From: Salarias fasciatus | Lineage: Eukaryota; Chordata; Actinopteri; Blenniiformes; Blenniidae | Direction of reading: 5' to 3' | DNA: 64,000 bases | NCBI RefSeq assembly: GCF_902148845.1 | Contig: NC_043760.1 | Coordinates: 17,958,994-18,022,993, forward strand | Part shown: one piece after another, positions 33,287 through 44,827 of the stretch | How the letters are laid out: every line of letters begins with the position of its first letter | Position numbering within the stretch: position 1 is the stretch's first letter | Program-made: the position numbers and the translations under genes | Notes under the pieces: generated by a model | Seen by the model: only the letters and a program-made list of their open reading frames with translations | What the model was told of the DNA's origin: nothing | Database searches by the model: none

Positions 33287-34724
33287 AGGTGCATTAAGGA
33301 GTTTTTCAACCTTAAAAATGCTTATTTTCCACCATAAATATGTTACACATTTTTTAATGATGTGTACAATGTGCCCTGACATATTTATTACAAGCACCGC
33401 TAACAGCGCTAAATTGTCACTTGAAAGTTGCAGTGCTGGTGTTCTGTCAGATTTTGCTGCCTTATCAGATTTTGCTACCGTTGCATTTTCTGATAGACAC
33501 GTCTATAAATTTTTGCTACCATGTGAAATTTTGCTGCCGTTGTTTTTTTTTCCGTATAGCTTTGTCCATTAAAATTGTTTATCTAATTACAATGACGTTA
33601 CCATGTAAAAAAAAAAGCAAATCTTCTTGCGTGTTCCTCTATTTTTATTTTTTTTTACCAAAATTGTAGGGGAGCATATTTTGATAATACAATCCCCCCC
33701 ACCACCATCAAATACTGCTCCCAGTATGGCTTCAAGGCATAAAAGTAGGTCCTGAACTGGCCTGCTTGCATTTCAAAAGAAAGACAAAAGACTCAATAAA
33801 GTATTTTTAATTCTTTCTACATTTTGGGCACAAATATGTTTTCCCCTTGGCCTCCTCTATTGTGCACACCTTGAGCACGATTCACACTGCACCTGTAAAA
33901 AAAAAAAAAAACAAAAAAACATAGTAACCAAGCTGCACAATTGTGTTTATTATTGAAGAACAAGCAGCTGTGAGCAAATTAATAAGCAGAATAAGAAGAG
34001 TGCTTGTATTGAAACCAATTGGTGATTGACATTCAATCCTACAGGGTGATGAGGGAAAAATACTTGACAATAGGTTTCACAAAAGGAGTCCAAAAAAGAA
34101 GTCGCACTTAATTCAACTCATCTGACGGTGCAAGTGAACTATCAAAATATGCTCCCACCCTCAAGTACATATAAAACACATGAAAACTTGCTGGAATTAA
34201 TGATACGGGGGTATTTGGGGTGAATACTAATGATTCATTCGTGCACAGAGTACTGGGAGCATTATCTGATGGCGTGCAAGTGAACTATCAAAATTTGCTC
34301 CTGCATAAAAGTACTGATAAAACATCAAAACAAGCTGGGATAATTACACAGGGCTATGATATAGGATGCTGGGACATGTACATTCCAGTTTTACAAGACA
34401 AAGTACTTACCAGTTCTCCGAGAGCTCTCCTGTCCTGCTCACCATGCTCACAGGACTCGAACTCCGACAGGGAGCAAATAATTATGGGCGTGACTTTAAT
34501 GACGTGGAACGCGTGCGCATAGCCGCAAAGTAGCAATTTTTGATGGGTAGCAAAATCTGACAGAACACCGGACCGGCACTGCAACTTTCAAGTGACGATT
34601 TAGCGCTGTTAGCGGTACTTGCAATGAATATGTCAGGGTACAATGGACACATCATTAAAAATGTGTAACATATTTATGGTGGAAAATAAGTATTTTTAAA
34701 GTTGAAAAACTCCTTAATGCACCT
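33287..34724. mobile_element. TTAA element, 1.44 kb, exon-like module
   Basis: Flanked by TTAA (33283-33286 and 34725-34728) and absent from block A. Ends AGGTGCATTAAGGAG and CTCCTTAATGCACCT are the tips of inverted arms of about 190 bp (33287-33480 and 34540-34724). Inside is an imperfect direct repeat of about 85 bp (34129-34213 and 34275-34358). On the minus strand a CpG-rich stretch with a GCGTGCGCA motif (34510-34518) and a TGACG-like motif lies upstream of an ATG (34443-34445), followed after 35 nt by a GTAAGT splice-donor-like site at 34405-34410. Looks like a deletion derivative of a transposon that kept its promoter and first coding exon; that is an inference. Confidence 0.82.
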
Positions 34725-34728
34725 TTAA

Positions 34729-35633
34729 GGCCACACTGCGGTGTAGTCTGCATGTTCTCCTGATGCATGTGTGAGCTTTCTTTTGGGGACTCACAGTCCG
34801 AAAGTGGTGACTCTAACCTGTCCTGGGGGGTGACTGACTCTGCCGTCAATCAATACAGGCTGTGATCAGCTCCAGCGACCCACTACCCTAACTTAGATAA
34901 AGCAGTAAAGAGAATGGATGGAGAGCATGTTAAAGTCCAGAATTTAGCTAGATATTACCAGACAAGATCTTGAACACATGGACCACCATCATAAATTTCA
35001 TTCCATTGCTCCTTTATTTTTCTTAAAGTGAGGAGGTGCTGGTTCTCATAAAACACAGTTTACCTGCGCAGAATAAAGACACGTCCAACATGTCAAAGAT
35101 CACCGAGACTCCTGTCCCGACTTTAAAATGAAAGACAAACAAAAACGCAAAAACAAAACATCTTAAAGTTGTTACATTTACATTATTATAATTAATTCTA
35201 ATTTTAATAAACATTTGATATTTGTAAGTCTTTAGAAAACATCTGAATATTCAGTTTACTTATATTTTACACATGTCTGTAACTGGGGTCAAAGGTCAGA
35301 TCTCTTTTTTCCCAGATCTCACATTATCTATACAAGACTTAAAGTCGATGGCACTCAAACTGGATCATATCAAATCATAAAATCAAACATTTTCCTTTGT
35401 AGCAGCCCGCTATATTGCAGTGCACATCATATTATTCAAATGTTTGTTTGGCATTTCCAGTACAGTTTACAAAACAATACTACTTTCAAACTTCTGAAAG
35501 AAATTTCAGCAATTTTCTTCAAAAACATGTAGGATTTTAAATTATTCACACAAAATCAACCAGGTAAATCATACATCCAGCTAAAAAAATAACATTTCTT
35601 TCAAATCACACCCATCTTCAGCTGTGGGCAAAG

Positions 35634-35700
<67 letters not shown>

Positions 35701-35879
35701 GACTTGGACTGGCTGAGGAAATGGTGAGCACACAGACTCTGTCAGTCAGACTCTGCATCTAAATCAGTGTTTACATTCAATAAGTCCCATGAAAGCTGAA
35801 ATGGTGGCAAGTGCCAAAGTTGTTATTGAGTAATTTATTGATCTTCAGATCCGTACAAGTCTGACTGAAAGTCTGCGCC
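34729..35879. other. Spacer OR5-OR6, no gene seen
   Basis: The counterpart of 18350-19499, with the degenerate SINE (34729-34925) and a pure CA microsatellite at 35636-35697. No coding sequence. Confidence 0.6.
35636..35697. repeat. CA microsatellite
   Basis: About 30 CA units, at the site matching 19247-19321. Confidence 0.95.
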
Positions 35880-36806
35880 TCACTGTGAGACGATGCCGCT
35901 CACGTACTGAAAGATCCTGTTCCTTATTTTGGTCAGTTTGAAGCCGTAGATGATGGGATTGGCTATCGGAGGGATCAGGAGAAACTCTATTGCCATGAAA
36001 TTCCGAAGATTTTGCGAAATCTCCTTGGAGCCAAATCGCATGTACAAAAGGTCAAAAAGCAAACACCCAGTCACAGTCAATAAACACACGAGGTGTGGAA
36101 CACATGTCTGCATGAACTTCCTCCTGCCCTCCTTGGATGTTTTGCATGTCTTGATAAGATATAAATAAGACCAAAAAATTAACAGGAAATGACAGAAATA
36201 AAACGTATAATTAAAAGCTGGAATAATAACTTTAGCCAGGGACACTGTGCAGGCTATGTTATGGACTAAATAGTTCACACAGTAAACCTTGGGTATGTGT
36301 GAGCCGCAGAACCCCGACGTTGGAGTGGTGATGCTGCCCATGAACACCAGATACAAAGGAATTAACCACGCAAAGAACACAAATATAATAATCTTCCTTT
36401 TAGTCATTACGGAGTGGTATGACAGAGGGCGACATATCGCGACGTATCTGTCATAAGCCATCAGAGCCAGGAAGGAGAAGTCAGCGCAGGCTGAGGAGTG
36501 CAGCACGAAGCCCTGAGCAAGGCACCCGGTCAGAGAAATCACTTGAGCAGTGGATAATATGTCCTTGAGGAATTTTGGGTAAAAGCCTGCTGTCCCATAA
36601 AGACTATTGATGCACAAGGTACAGAGGAAGATGTACATGGGTCCGTGGAGGTTTTTATCTATAATGATTGTCACAATAATGGTGACATTTACCAGCCAAA
36701 TCACACAGTAGCACAGAAATGTCAAAACGAAGAGAAGAAGTCTGTGGTTCGCCATCTCACCCAACCCAGACAGAGTCAGCATAGTGATCACTGAAGCATT
36801 GTGCAT
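35880..36806 (-). CDS. Odorant receptor OR6 (intact, copy of OR3)
   Basis: A 308-residue odorant receptor with the same landmarks as OR3: MHNAS start, NLHGPMYIFL, MAYDRYVAIC, GFCGSHIPKVYC, GRRKFMQTCVPH and PPIANPIIYG. About seven residues differ from OR3: two in the loop-2 region (SSITAP against GSITTP), one in NHLV/NYLV, one in NLQN/NLRN, one in GLKL/GFKL and two at the C-terminus. The frame is open eight codons upstream without an ATG, so the start is 36804-36806. Both copies look functional. Confidence 0.95.
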   Translation of the reverse strand: MHNASVITMLTLSGLGEMANHRLLLFVLTFLCYCVIWLVNVTIIVTIIIDKNLHGPMYIFLCTLCINSLYGTAGFYPKFLKDILSTAQVISLTGCLAQGFVLHSSACADFSFLALMAYDRYVAICRPLSYHSVMTKRKIIIFVFFAWLIPLYLVFMGSITTPTSGFCGSHIPKVYCVNYLVHNIACTVSLAKVIIPAFNYTFYFCHFLLIFWSYLYLIKTCKTSKEGRRKFMQTCVPHLVCLLTVTGCLLFDLLYMRFGSKEISQNLRNFMAIEFLLIPPIANPIIYGFKLTKIRNRIFQYVSGIVSQ

Positions 36807-37793
36807 CGTATTAGAAAGACAGAACAACACAGAATATTAGCAAACCTGGAAATCAATTGGAGACAGATTCAAAGAGTGAAATTTATTTTGTGTAAAGGAT
36901 TCTCATTGGCTTTATTCAAAATCACCATGAATATGGATATTCAGACAATCCAATCAGTGAGCTGCAATGAATCTTGGGAAGTTGTAAAGATTACAGCAGA
37001 TTTCCACTGAAGTGAGCAGAATAACAAGAAGTACTGTATGCCCCTTTAATGATTCATCTACTTTTTTCATTATATGTATAATATATAATTTACTTAAAAT
37101 GACATTTATGCAGCATTCTTTTTCTGAAATCTAAGGTTTGAACACACCTTTTCATTCAATGATTTTTTTTTTTTTATTTATCTCGAAGGTGTGTCCACCT
37201 TTCATTGAGATAAATGTCAGGTCATGAGTGTGTATTAATACAGTAAAGACCAAATAAAACAAGAACAAAGCTATAATGCAAAACTGTATGCAAAGTGAAA
37301 CACTTACCAAGTTTTATTGCTTTGTTGATACAAATTTAAATATGGATTTACTCCAGTGTTTTACAGTTTGCACTCATTTTCTCCAATTGGTACTAACACA
37401 TTTGTTTGCTGTAAGTAAAAACCACAAATATCTTTACAGAGACAGAGAGAGAAAGAAAATTGTTGTATCTGGTATGGATGTATAATTGTTTTGTTTTTTT
37501 CAGTTGGTTTAATCAAACACTGAAACAGCCCAAAACTGTAAATGCGTGTATAGTACCAGCCCCCCTTCTTCACCACCTTCAGTGGAAAAAAAACAAACAA
37601 AAAAAAAAAGCCATGTAAATAAATCACTACTAACAGCACTCTCAGGTCTGAATTTTGAAAAGAAAATCTACAGTCATCCTCATTTTTCAGATGTTTTATT
37701 CATCAGTGAAGTCTTTACCTTTCAGTCACTAAAATGCAACATGAATGCATTAATGACTGACACTAAAAACTGAAAGGAAGAATAACTGAAACA
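36807..37793. other. 5' flank of OR6, no gene seen
   Basis: AT-rich sequence aligned with 20427-21575. No coding sequence; poly-A/T tracts near 37160 and 37585-37610. Confidence 0.5.
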
Positions 37794-37797
37794 TTCA

Positions 37798-38221
37798 AGG
37801 TGTAACATAGGATTTTCTCGAAAAGACGAAGCCAAACGTCTGTTACTCGCTTTTTGAAAAATGCGCATGCGCCAGACAGCCGAGGAAACGCCTATCAATG
37901 GCGGAAGCGTGCGAGCGTGAGCTCATCTTCTCCGGCCGTGCACGGCTCTGTTTACAGTTTCTGCGATCGGCCTCGCTCATAAAGCTTATTTTCTGAAACA
38001 GTTACAGTTTCATTATGTCAGACTCGCCATCGGTAAGTACTGGCTGGAACCAAAGCTCACCGGCTACATAAACACTCTGAATATGTAGAACCTTATCGGT
38101 AGCGAGCATGTTCAACGGCTTTACGAAAGCAGCTCAGCAGAATGATTGACAAACCGACCCACCAGTTATTTTGATGATCCACCAGGAACTCAAACCAAAT
38201 AGAACATCCTATATTACACCT
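37798..38221. mobile_element. TTAA element, 424 bp, exon-like module
   Basis: Absent from block A. The right flank is TTAA (38222-38225) and the left TTCA, a mutated duplicate. Ends AGGTGTAACATAGGAT and TCCTATATTACACCT are inverted repeats. Inside, on the plus strand, are an NRF1-like TGCGCATGCGCC (37862-37873), a CpG-rich stretch, an ATG (38015-38017) opening six codons (MSDSPS), and a GTAAGTACT splice-donor-like site at 38033. It lies 500 bp past the OR7 stop. Confidence 0.82.
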
Positions 38222-38225
38222 TTAA

Positions 38226-38718
38226 GCACATACATTATATGTATGAATTCTAGCGTCCAAATGCTGACATGCTTATTTCAAGTTGAATATATCATATCCA
38301 ATGCGCATAAGCTGTTTATATGAAATAAAAAGAACAATAACTACAGTAAAATGAAAAAAGCTGTACAAAAAGGAAGTAAAATTATAGCTAAAGTTGTGTC
38401 CAATATTTACAGAGCTCCTTTTTAGTGTCGACCAAGCTGTTTTCTACACAACAACCTGTCACATTTGTGAATTTTACTGTAAAAAAGTCAGAAACATCAA
38501 CACTTACAAGGCTAAAGGAATCATTTTGTCTCTTCAATCATGTGATGAAAGTCTTAACATCCTGCGTCTCAAATGAAAATGATTCAGCAGAATGCATGCT
38601 GGGAGCAAATGTTGCACATGAACCACATGTTGATCTGATATGAAGCCTGTGACAATCAGTGTGTCACGTCTGCATGTGGATAAAAGTTCATTTGTCTCTG
38701 CTTCATGAATGAAAACAG
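38226..38718. other. 3' flank of OR7, no gene seen
   Basis: Aligns closely with 21600-22083, including a run near 38420-38640 almost identical between copies. Probably includes the 3' untranslated region of the receptor; no clear polyadenylation signal chosen. Confidence 0.4.
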
Positions 38719-39684
38719 TCAGTGGACATGTTTGGGCTCCTGAAATATTCGACATGATTTCCTTTTAAGCTTTAACAACCTCAAAATGTTTCTTCTGATC
38801 TCTGGGAGTTTGAGGCCATACACAAGCGGGTTCAAAACCGGAGGAAGGACAATAAACTCCAGCGACAGAATGATGGCCACATATGGATTCACCTCTTTAA
38901 GGTTCTGTCTGCTTAGAGCTGTATCACTAAATGAGGTCAAGGAATAAATGGCAAATGAAATTACATGAGGAACACAGCTCTGCAACACTTTTCCTCTCAC
39001 CTCTGATGAGTTTTTCCAACAAGCGAGCACAATTCGAAGGTAGGTGTAAAAAATGAAGCTGAAGGGAACGAAGGCGATAACAATGGCCCCGAGCGTCGCA
39101 GCGATACTGTTAACTGCAGAAGGATCGCATGAGAGTTTCACTATGTTCCAGGTCGCGCAATACAGCTTGTGAATTTTGTTGCCACATAACGGGACTCTGA
39201 TCCCAGCATCAAGAGTGATTGCAAGGTTACAGGCTGGACAGACCCAAGCAACGAATGTCAGAACAGAAACAGTTTTACGGTCCATCTTCCTGTGATAATG
39301 CAGAGGGTGGCACACGGCGACGTATCTGTCATACGCCATGATGCTCAGGATGGTGAGTTCGAAGGAGGCGTAGGTGTAAATGACGTAGATCTGAGTGAAA
39401 CAAGCCGGGCGTGAGATCAAATGAGTGTCGGAGAGGAGATCCATGAGGAATCTGGGGAAGAAACCAGCAGATCCATACAGAGAGTTCAGCGATAGAAACG
39501 CGATGAAGATATACATGGGCTGGTGTAAGGTGTTCTCCCGGAGAATCACCAGGATGATGACGACATTCGCGAACACAATGAAGCTGTAGAGCACGAGGCA
39601 GAAAACGAAGGCTGCGTAGCGGTAGTGTCCCAGCTTCATGAACATAGTGAGGTTGAAGTGGAGGTAGGCTGTGCTGTTCTCCAT
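38719..39684 (-). CDS. Odorant receptor OR7 (intact, copy of OR4)
   Basis: A 321-residue odorant receptor matching OR4 except at ten residues: 62 (A for T), 101 (V for I), 107 (S for P), 108 (F for Y), 147 (W for L), 149 (C for S), 153 (N for Y), 155 (A for V), 188 (P for S) and 190 (A for V). The other landmarks are the same: LHQPMYIF, MAYDRYVAVC, GKVLQSCVPHV and PPVLNPLVYG. The start is the ATG at 39682-39684, since the upstream open frame has no ATG. Residues 1-61 and 191-321 are identical to OR4, and the DNA over the last third appears identical too. Confidence 0.95.
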   Translation of the reverse strand: MENSTAYLHFNLTMFMKLGHYRYAAFVFCLVLYSFIVFANVVIILVILRENTLHQPMYIFIAFLSLNSLYGSAGFFPRFLMDLLSDTHLISRPACFTQIYVIYTYASFELTILSIMAYDRYVAVCHPLHYHRKMDRKTVSVLTFVAWVCPACNLAITLDAGIRVPLCGNKIHKLYCATWNIVKLSCDPSAVNSIAATLGAIVIAFVPFSFIFYTYLRIVLACWKNSSEVRGKVLQSCVPHVISFAIYSLTSFSDTALSRQNLKEVNPYVAIILSLEFIVLPPVLNPLVYGLKLPEIRRNILRLLKLKRKSCRIFQEPKHVH

Positions 39685-42663
39685 CTCTAATTCACGACGT
39701 CTGCAAACCTGCAAAACCCGATGCCAGTCATAAAAATACAGCAGTGCTGTGAAACAAAGAGAGCATGATTAGTAACTGTTTCAAAACATAAAAAGAGGGA
39801 AGAGGATCCTGTTCAGTAGTTTGAGAAAGTTCACAGACAGATGACTCACACAGTGAGCTCTGTTGGGTGTGTGAAGCCTTTTAACTTCTCCAGCAGGATG
39901 TACGTAACCACATTATTCCACCTCCTGGGATCTGACATGTTCCCCTCTTTGTATACTTAAAATAATACAACAACCATCACCATTATCACCAAATTCACTA
40001 TGCTTTTATACATTTAAGCTCATTTTTATTTGTTAAAACAAAAATCAGGGCCTTGCACTATAACAAATAGTGGTAACCTGTCAGCAGTGGGATAAAAAAA
40101 CTGGATATTTTATTGATCCTCTTGGAAAAATCACAATCCCCTTGGGAGAAAAGAGGATTGCTTTCCTCAACAGAATAGATTTTACTCTTGACATGTTGAT
40201 ACAATTCTCCATAGCTTGGAAAATGCTTCAATTTCAAAGCTGAATGTTTGTTATTTCAGTCGCATGCTAACTTTCACTGAAAGGAACAGCCAGATGAAGG
40301 CAGTACAAGGCCTGAATTCTATTCAATGCAGGTAATCAAACCCTGAGCTTCTCCTGTCGCAGAGTGTATCATCATAGTTATTGTATGTGTGCAAATGGCT
40401 CAGTGGGAAGAACAGTATGAGGAGTTCTGTGGTTGGAATAAAAAGTAAAAAGGCCTCTTTATGGGTAAAGCAGCAAGAGATGCTCTGAAACACTTCTATG
40501 GAAATTTCAGATCCTGGACTGCAGGGTTTTCATCCATGATTAAATTAAGTGATACTGATGGTGATCTTTGACAGCGTGGCCCCAGCTCTCCTCGGGTCAG
40601 TAAACATTACAATCTGGACTGATCCCTAAACTTTCTCATGAACATTGATGCCCACAAGGCCAGACCTGGCATGAAGACCCAGATGGAAGGAGATTGACAT
40701 TTGTATTAGGGTTTTCTGGAAGTTTTTTTTAATTCTGTCCTCACAGCTGAAGTGTACCGAGTACAGAAATTACAGACCATTCCATTCTTTGTCCTTTAAA
40801 TATGCAGTATATTAGTTGTAATTCTTTTAGACTGTAGGTTAGTGTGGACAAGTGCGCATCTGGAGGTGGGCATCTGTGACCAGCAGCTTGGCTCATTAAA
40901 TAAGACTGAAAAATATTATTTTTAAACAGGCTAAAAATATATTACATTGGGGTAAATCTGGATCACTGATTAAAAACACTTTAAAGGTCAACACCACCAC
41001 CTGGGGAATCACTGCCTTGTGACACTAAAGGTTGTAGGTTAGTTAAAATCAAGTGAGTAAAGTTAATAAACACAAACCCAGGGATAAACGTTTAGAAATC
41101 AAGTTTATTATGTATGGAAACACTTTATAGAAATAAATTTGTAAAGTCCACTTCAGTGCAAATGTAACCACTCCATTCAAGAAACATCAAACAATAAAAG
41201 CATTCCCATAAAACATGACATTGAAAAAACACAGAAAATAAGTAAAAATGTATGTTTTTACTTAGAAAGATAAAGCAATGAAGACATGCATTACATAAAC
41301 CCTGCAAAGTTGACCTTGTCACATACAGACTGATCCTCTGCACTGGAGTTGTCATTTAATTAACAATGAGAAAGATGGAATTCATGACCTGCCTAACACA
41401 GAGAATATTTACATGAAATTCTTTCAAAATCAAATGCAGTCCACCCTCTCAGGTATCCATTGTTAAAGTTAAATCCTACAACAAATGTTGGAAGAATGGC
41501 CAAAATGTTAATGTAAATTACAGACTGTAACAGTGTGGTGCTGCTTTATTGATTGTGGTGCTTGTCCTTTGGTTAATTACACAAAGTTTTGTTTTGCAGG
41601 TCACCCCATGAGGCCAGCGCATTGATCACTGAACGATAATGAGCTGGCAATTGTTCCCTCTGATCCCTGAGGCCTGCTGTTTCCCACCACGGGAGGTCAC
41701 AGCAAACAGATCAATTCTGGCCCGGAGAGTTCGAATTTCATCTTTGTTCTTGTTGTGCATTTATCCTCAATAAGTGTCACGCACGTTCAGCAACAGACAG
41801 ATCCAGCTCTCTTTTCTTGCTAGTTTAAGGACATGTGTGGTATTTACCTCCAATATCCAAACTGAATTGAAGAGGCCAATCAGCTCGGAGAGCCTTTTCT
41901 TCATATTCACACATCCTTGAAGTAACCTATTCAGAGACATTGAAGTGAATTCATCCAGTTAATCCAGTCATCAGTTATTAGTGTCTTCTAGGACACAGAC
42001 ATGGACTATGAACACAAAAAATATGATTCCATACAGAGAAGGTGTTGTACAACAGTACGTAAGGTAAATATTGTACAAGTCAGATGAGTAGATATTCAGA
42101 AATGATCACTCTAGGTTTTGTTATTTTCAGGGTTCGGTCAGTCGTGCTTTGAAAGTGCTTATTCTGTGACGTAAACAGAACAATCCAGAAATACTTGCAA
42201 TGCACTGTGGTACTGTAAACTCATCAATATTGACTCGTCAAACCATTTTGAGGATAAAACAGAAATTTAAGCTTTAGTTATGTTGAGATACCTGATGTTA
42301 AATGAAATAATAGTCCAGCTTCAATGTATTTATATCGCAAAGGTCTTTATTTTGCTCTAACAGGTTCTAAATGTGTGATATTGTCTTTACCATATATGCA
42401 CTTATAGGCTTCTGTAAAAAAAATAAACCAAGAACATATTTATAACAACAAAAAACTTAAACAGAGCAAATATAATATACAGCTTTGACTTTGTATTCTT
42501 TGTGAAACAGCAGCGACTACACCATCCTCTCCTCTAGTCTCTTTTCTTTCCTGTGAGAGAGTCCCTTATTTTCTATGTGATGAAGTGAATTTCAGTCAAA
42601 ACATTCATTAATATATAGAGAGAGACTTTTTTCACTTCAATTTGGAAGAAAATGAGTTTTAAC
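39685..42663. other. Intergenic OR7-OR8, no gene seen
   Basis: The first kilobase, to 40733, is duplicated 5' flank of OR7. From 40734 to 42663 the sequence is AT-rich and not shared with block A; I recognise no gene or repeat. It includes the 3' flank of OR8 on its right side. Confidence 0.5.
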
Positions 42664-43659
42664 TTACATAGTTGACATGTCTTTTTTGTTGTTGTTGGGT
42701 GATATTTGATTATTATCTGCACAGTTACAAAGTTTCAATTTAACTTGCTGACTTAAGTATATCATTCGGTTTCGAATTTTCGTCAGGATCAGTCCATAAA
42801 TAACAGGGTTCATAATCGGTGGAAAAATCAGGAACTGAATGGCCATAAAGTTCTTTAAATTCTGCGTCATAGATGCTGAGCCATACCTGGAGTACATTAC
42901 ATCGAAAAGCAGAGCAGTTGTGACATTAAAGAGACAAAATAAATGTGGCATACATGTCTGAATAAACTTCCTCCTGCCTTCCTTGGAGTTTAAAGCTGTC
43001 TTTACAAGCTGTGTGTACGACAGCGCAATGCAGAGAAAGTGACATATATAAAAAGAAATAACGATCAATCCAAGGATGTCGTTTGCTTTCGTTGAGCCGC
43101 ATGCAAGTTTAACCACTGACCAGTTGTCACAGTAAAGTTTGTCGATTTTTGAGCTGCACAGTTTGAGTCTTGAAGTTAAGGTTACGACTGCAACATCGGT
43201 GCTCATTGGGACGATCCAGCAGAGCATAAGCAAGACAGCAATCTTCCTCACAGACATGACAGAGTGGTACTCCAGGGGTCGGCATATGGCCACATATCTG
43301 TCGTAGGCCATCACCACCAATATGGTGTAGTCCACCTTCACGTTGGAATAAATGGCAAAAACTTGCAACAGGCATCCCACATATGAAATCACCTGGATGT
43401 CAGACAGCAGATCAAAGGCAAATCTGGGGTAAAATCCTGCAGCTCCATAAAGTCCATTAAAACACAAAACCCCCAAAAATATATACATGGGTTCATGGAG
43501 GTTTCGATCGAATATTATGGTTAAAATGAGAGACATATTCACAAAGACAATAAGAAAATAGCATAGCAAAGTCAGAGAGAACAGCACAGCTCTGTAGTTG
43601 GTTGTTGCGCTGAAGCCAGACAGTGAAAAATACAGAACTGTACCAGATACATTACTCAT
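42664..43659 (-). CDS. Odorant receptor OR8 (intact)
   Basis: A 331-residue odorant receptor. Landmarks: MSNVSGT with glycosylation site at residue 3; TM1 asparagine in FVNMSL; NLHEPMYIFL before TM2; GFYPRFAFDLL; TM3 cysteine in YVGCLLQVF; MAYDRYVAICRPLEYHS; loop-2 cysteines in LKLCSSKIDKLYC; GRRKFIQTCMPHL before TM6; PPIMNPVIYG in TM7. The C-terminus is long, about 25 residues after TM7 helix 8 and asparagine-rich. It is the inverted partner of OR9, from which it differs at scattered sites and completely at the C-terminus. The start is the ATG conserved with OR9. Confidence 0.95.
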   Translation of the reverse strand: MSNVSGTVLYFSLSGFSATTNYRAVLFSLTLLCYFLIVFVNMSLILTIIFDRNLHEPMYIFLGVLCFNGLYGAAGFYPRFAFDLLSDIQVISYVGCLLQVFAIYSNVKVDYTILVVMAYDRYVAICRPLEYHSVMSVRKIAVLLMLCWIVPMSTDVAVVTLTSRLKLCSSKIDKLYCDNWSVVKLACGSTKANDILGLIVISFYICHFLCIALSYTQLVKTALNSKEGRRKFIQTCMPHLFCLFNVTTALLFDVMYSRYGSASMTQNLKNFMAIQFLIFPPIMNPVIYGLILTKIRNRMIYLSQQVKLKLCNCADNNQISPNNNKKDMSTM

Positions 43660-43776
43660 CCTGCTGACCCGTCTTCAAGACACAGAACTATAAACATCAT
43701 TCAAGCATGTGTTGGACTGTTCGATGTAAGCTCACCCAGAGATATGAAGAAAGGCTGAAGATTTAATCTTGTCTGA

Positions 43777-43796
43777 TGCCGTGCCATTGGCTGACA
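43777..43796 (-). promoter_or_regulatory. CCAAT-containing conserved block upstream of OR8
   Basis: The motif GTCAGCCAATGGCACGGCAT on the minus strand, 118 bp before the OR8 ATG. The same motif lies 117 bp before the OR9 ATG. A CCAAT box in a promoter is plausible, but common descent alone could also explain it. Confidence 0.4.
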
Positions 43797-43968
43797 GTTC
43801 ACATGTTTTGCATATTCAGCAGCTCATCCTGTGATGTCCCTTGTTAACCAGGAAAATGTGAGAAATGATCCTGATCTAAACCCCAAATGTAATGCAGGAC
43901 TGGTATAACATTTTTTTTTTCAAAGAGCTTAATTGCGCTATTGTTTTAACATAAAGCTCAAGAATAAT

Positions 43969-44072
43969 AAATGGTAAATGGACTACACTTATATAGCGCT
44001 TTTTCATCTGCATTATCAGAGACCAAAGCGCTTTACACTGCATTATCACATTCACCCATTCGCACGCACATT
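43969..44072. repeat. Fish interspersed repeat, truncated
   Basis: Same family as 7316-7590 (AAATGGACTACACTTATATA, then AGCGCTTT). It breaks the similarity between the OR8 and OR9 flanks, so it arrived after that duplication. It runs directly into a DIRS fragment. Confidence 0.6.
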
Positions 44073-44827
44073 CTGGGCCGAGTCGGGCGGGGATCCTCTC
44101 AGCCTCAGTAGCTCCTCTGGCTCAGAGAGCCAGCCGTCTGAGCATCCCCCGCGAGCCTGTGGAGCACCTCACGGGGCTCTTCACCACCGCTGCGGGCTGC
44201 ACCGGCCTGGCGCTCCCGCCGCAACCTCCGGAGCCGGCGCAGCGCGACTTCGCACTCGGGCTAGCAACCCAGTCGTGGGCCTGGTCCCGGCCTGCGGTGC
44301 TGTGTCCCGCCGTGCCATCATTCCAGGCCGACGTGCAGCATGACTGGTGTACGCCGCTCACCGCCAAAGGCGCGGTGAAGGGCTACCATGAGTACTGCTG
44401 CTTGGACGACTGGCTGCCTGTCTCCGGAGTCCTAATGATAGAGGACTCGGTGAGGCTCTGCCTGTTACCCACCTCCACTCAGTGGCCCGGCAGAAAGCCT
44501 ATGCTGCCGTCTGAGAGAGACAGGCGCATGGCTGGCTTCCAGGATCGTGGTTATGCTAATGGAAATCAGGTGTTTGCCTTAGCTAACAATATGACCTTTC
44601 TCCTAGGCTCCATTGACAAGCTCCGTCACTGCGGTCAGAGCTGTCTCCGGAGGACATCGAGGAGATCCAGAACACAGCCAAGGTCCTGATGCACATATGC
44701 CACGCCACCGCCATGGCCAGCACCCAGCTCGGTATGAGACATCTGTGGCTTGGCCTCTCCTCACTCGCAGAACGGGACCAGAAGGGTATTTCAGGTATTC
44801 TGCTCCCCCTTTCTACCTCTTCCCTAT
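44073..44827 (+). mobile_element. DIRS family B fragment, copy b
   Basis: A fossil piece of the gag-like region of DIRS family B, matching 10690-11370 (shared GTGGAGCACCTC, CTGGCGCTCCCGCC and ATGACCTTTCTC). No other parts. Broken. Confidence 0.8.

Larger units (their letters stand above)
31853..40733. repeat. Segmental duplication block B (OR5-OR6-OR7)
   Basis: The counterpart of block A in the same orientation and gene order. All three receptors are intact here. Block-specific insertions are TTAA elements at 33287-34724 and 37798-38221. Similarity stops at about 40733. Confidence 0.92.

Noticed and set aside
41580-41760. GC-richer stretch that might be an isolated exon
   Set aside because: No long open frame bounded by convincing splice sites and no recognisable peptide.
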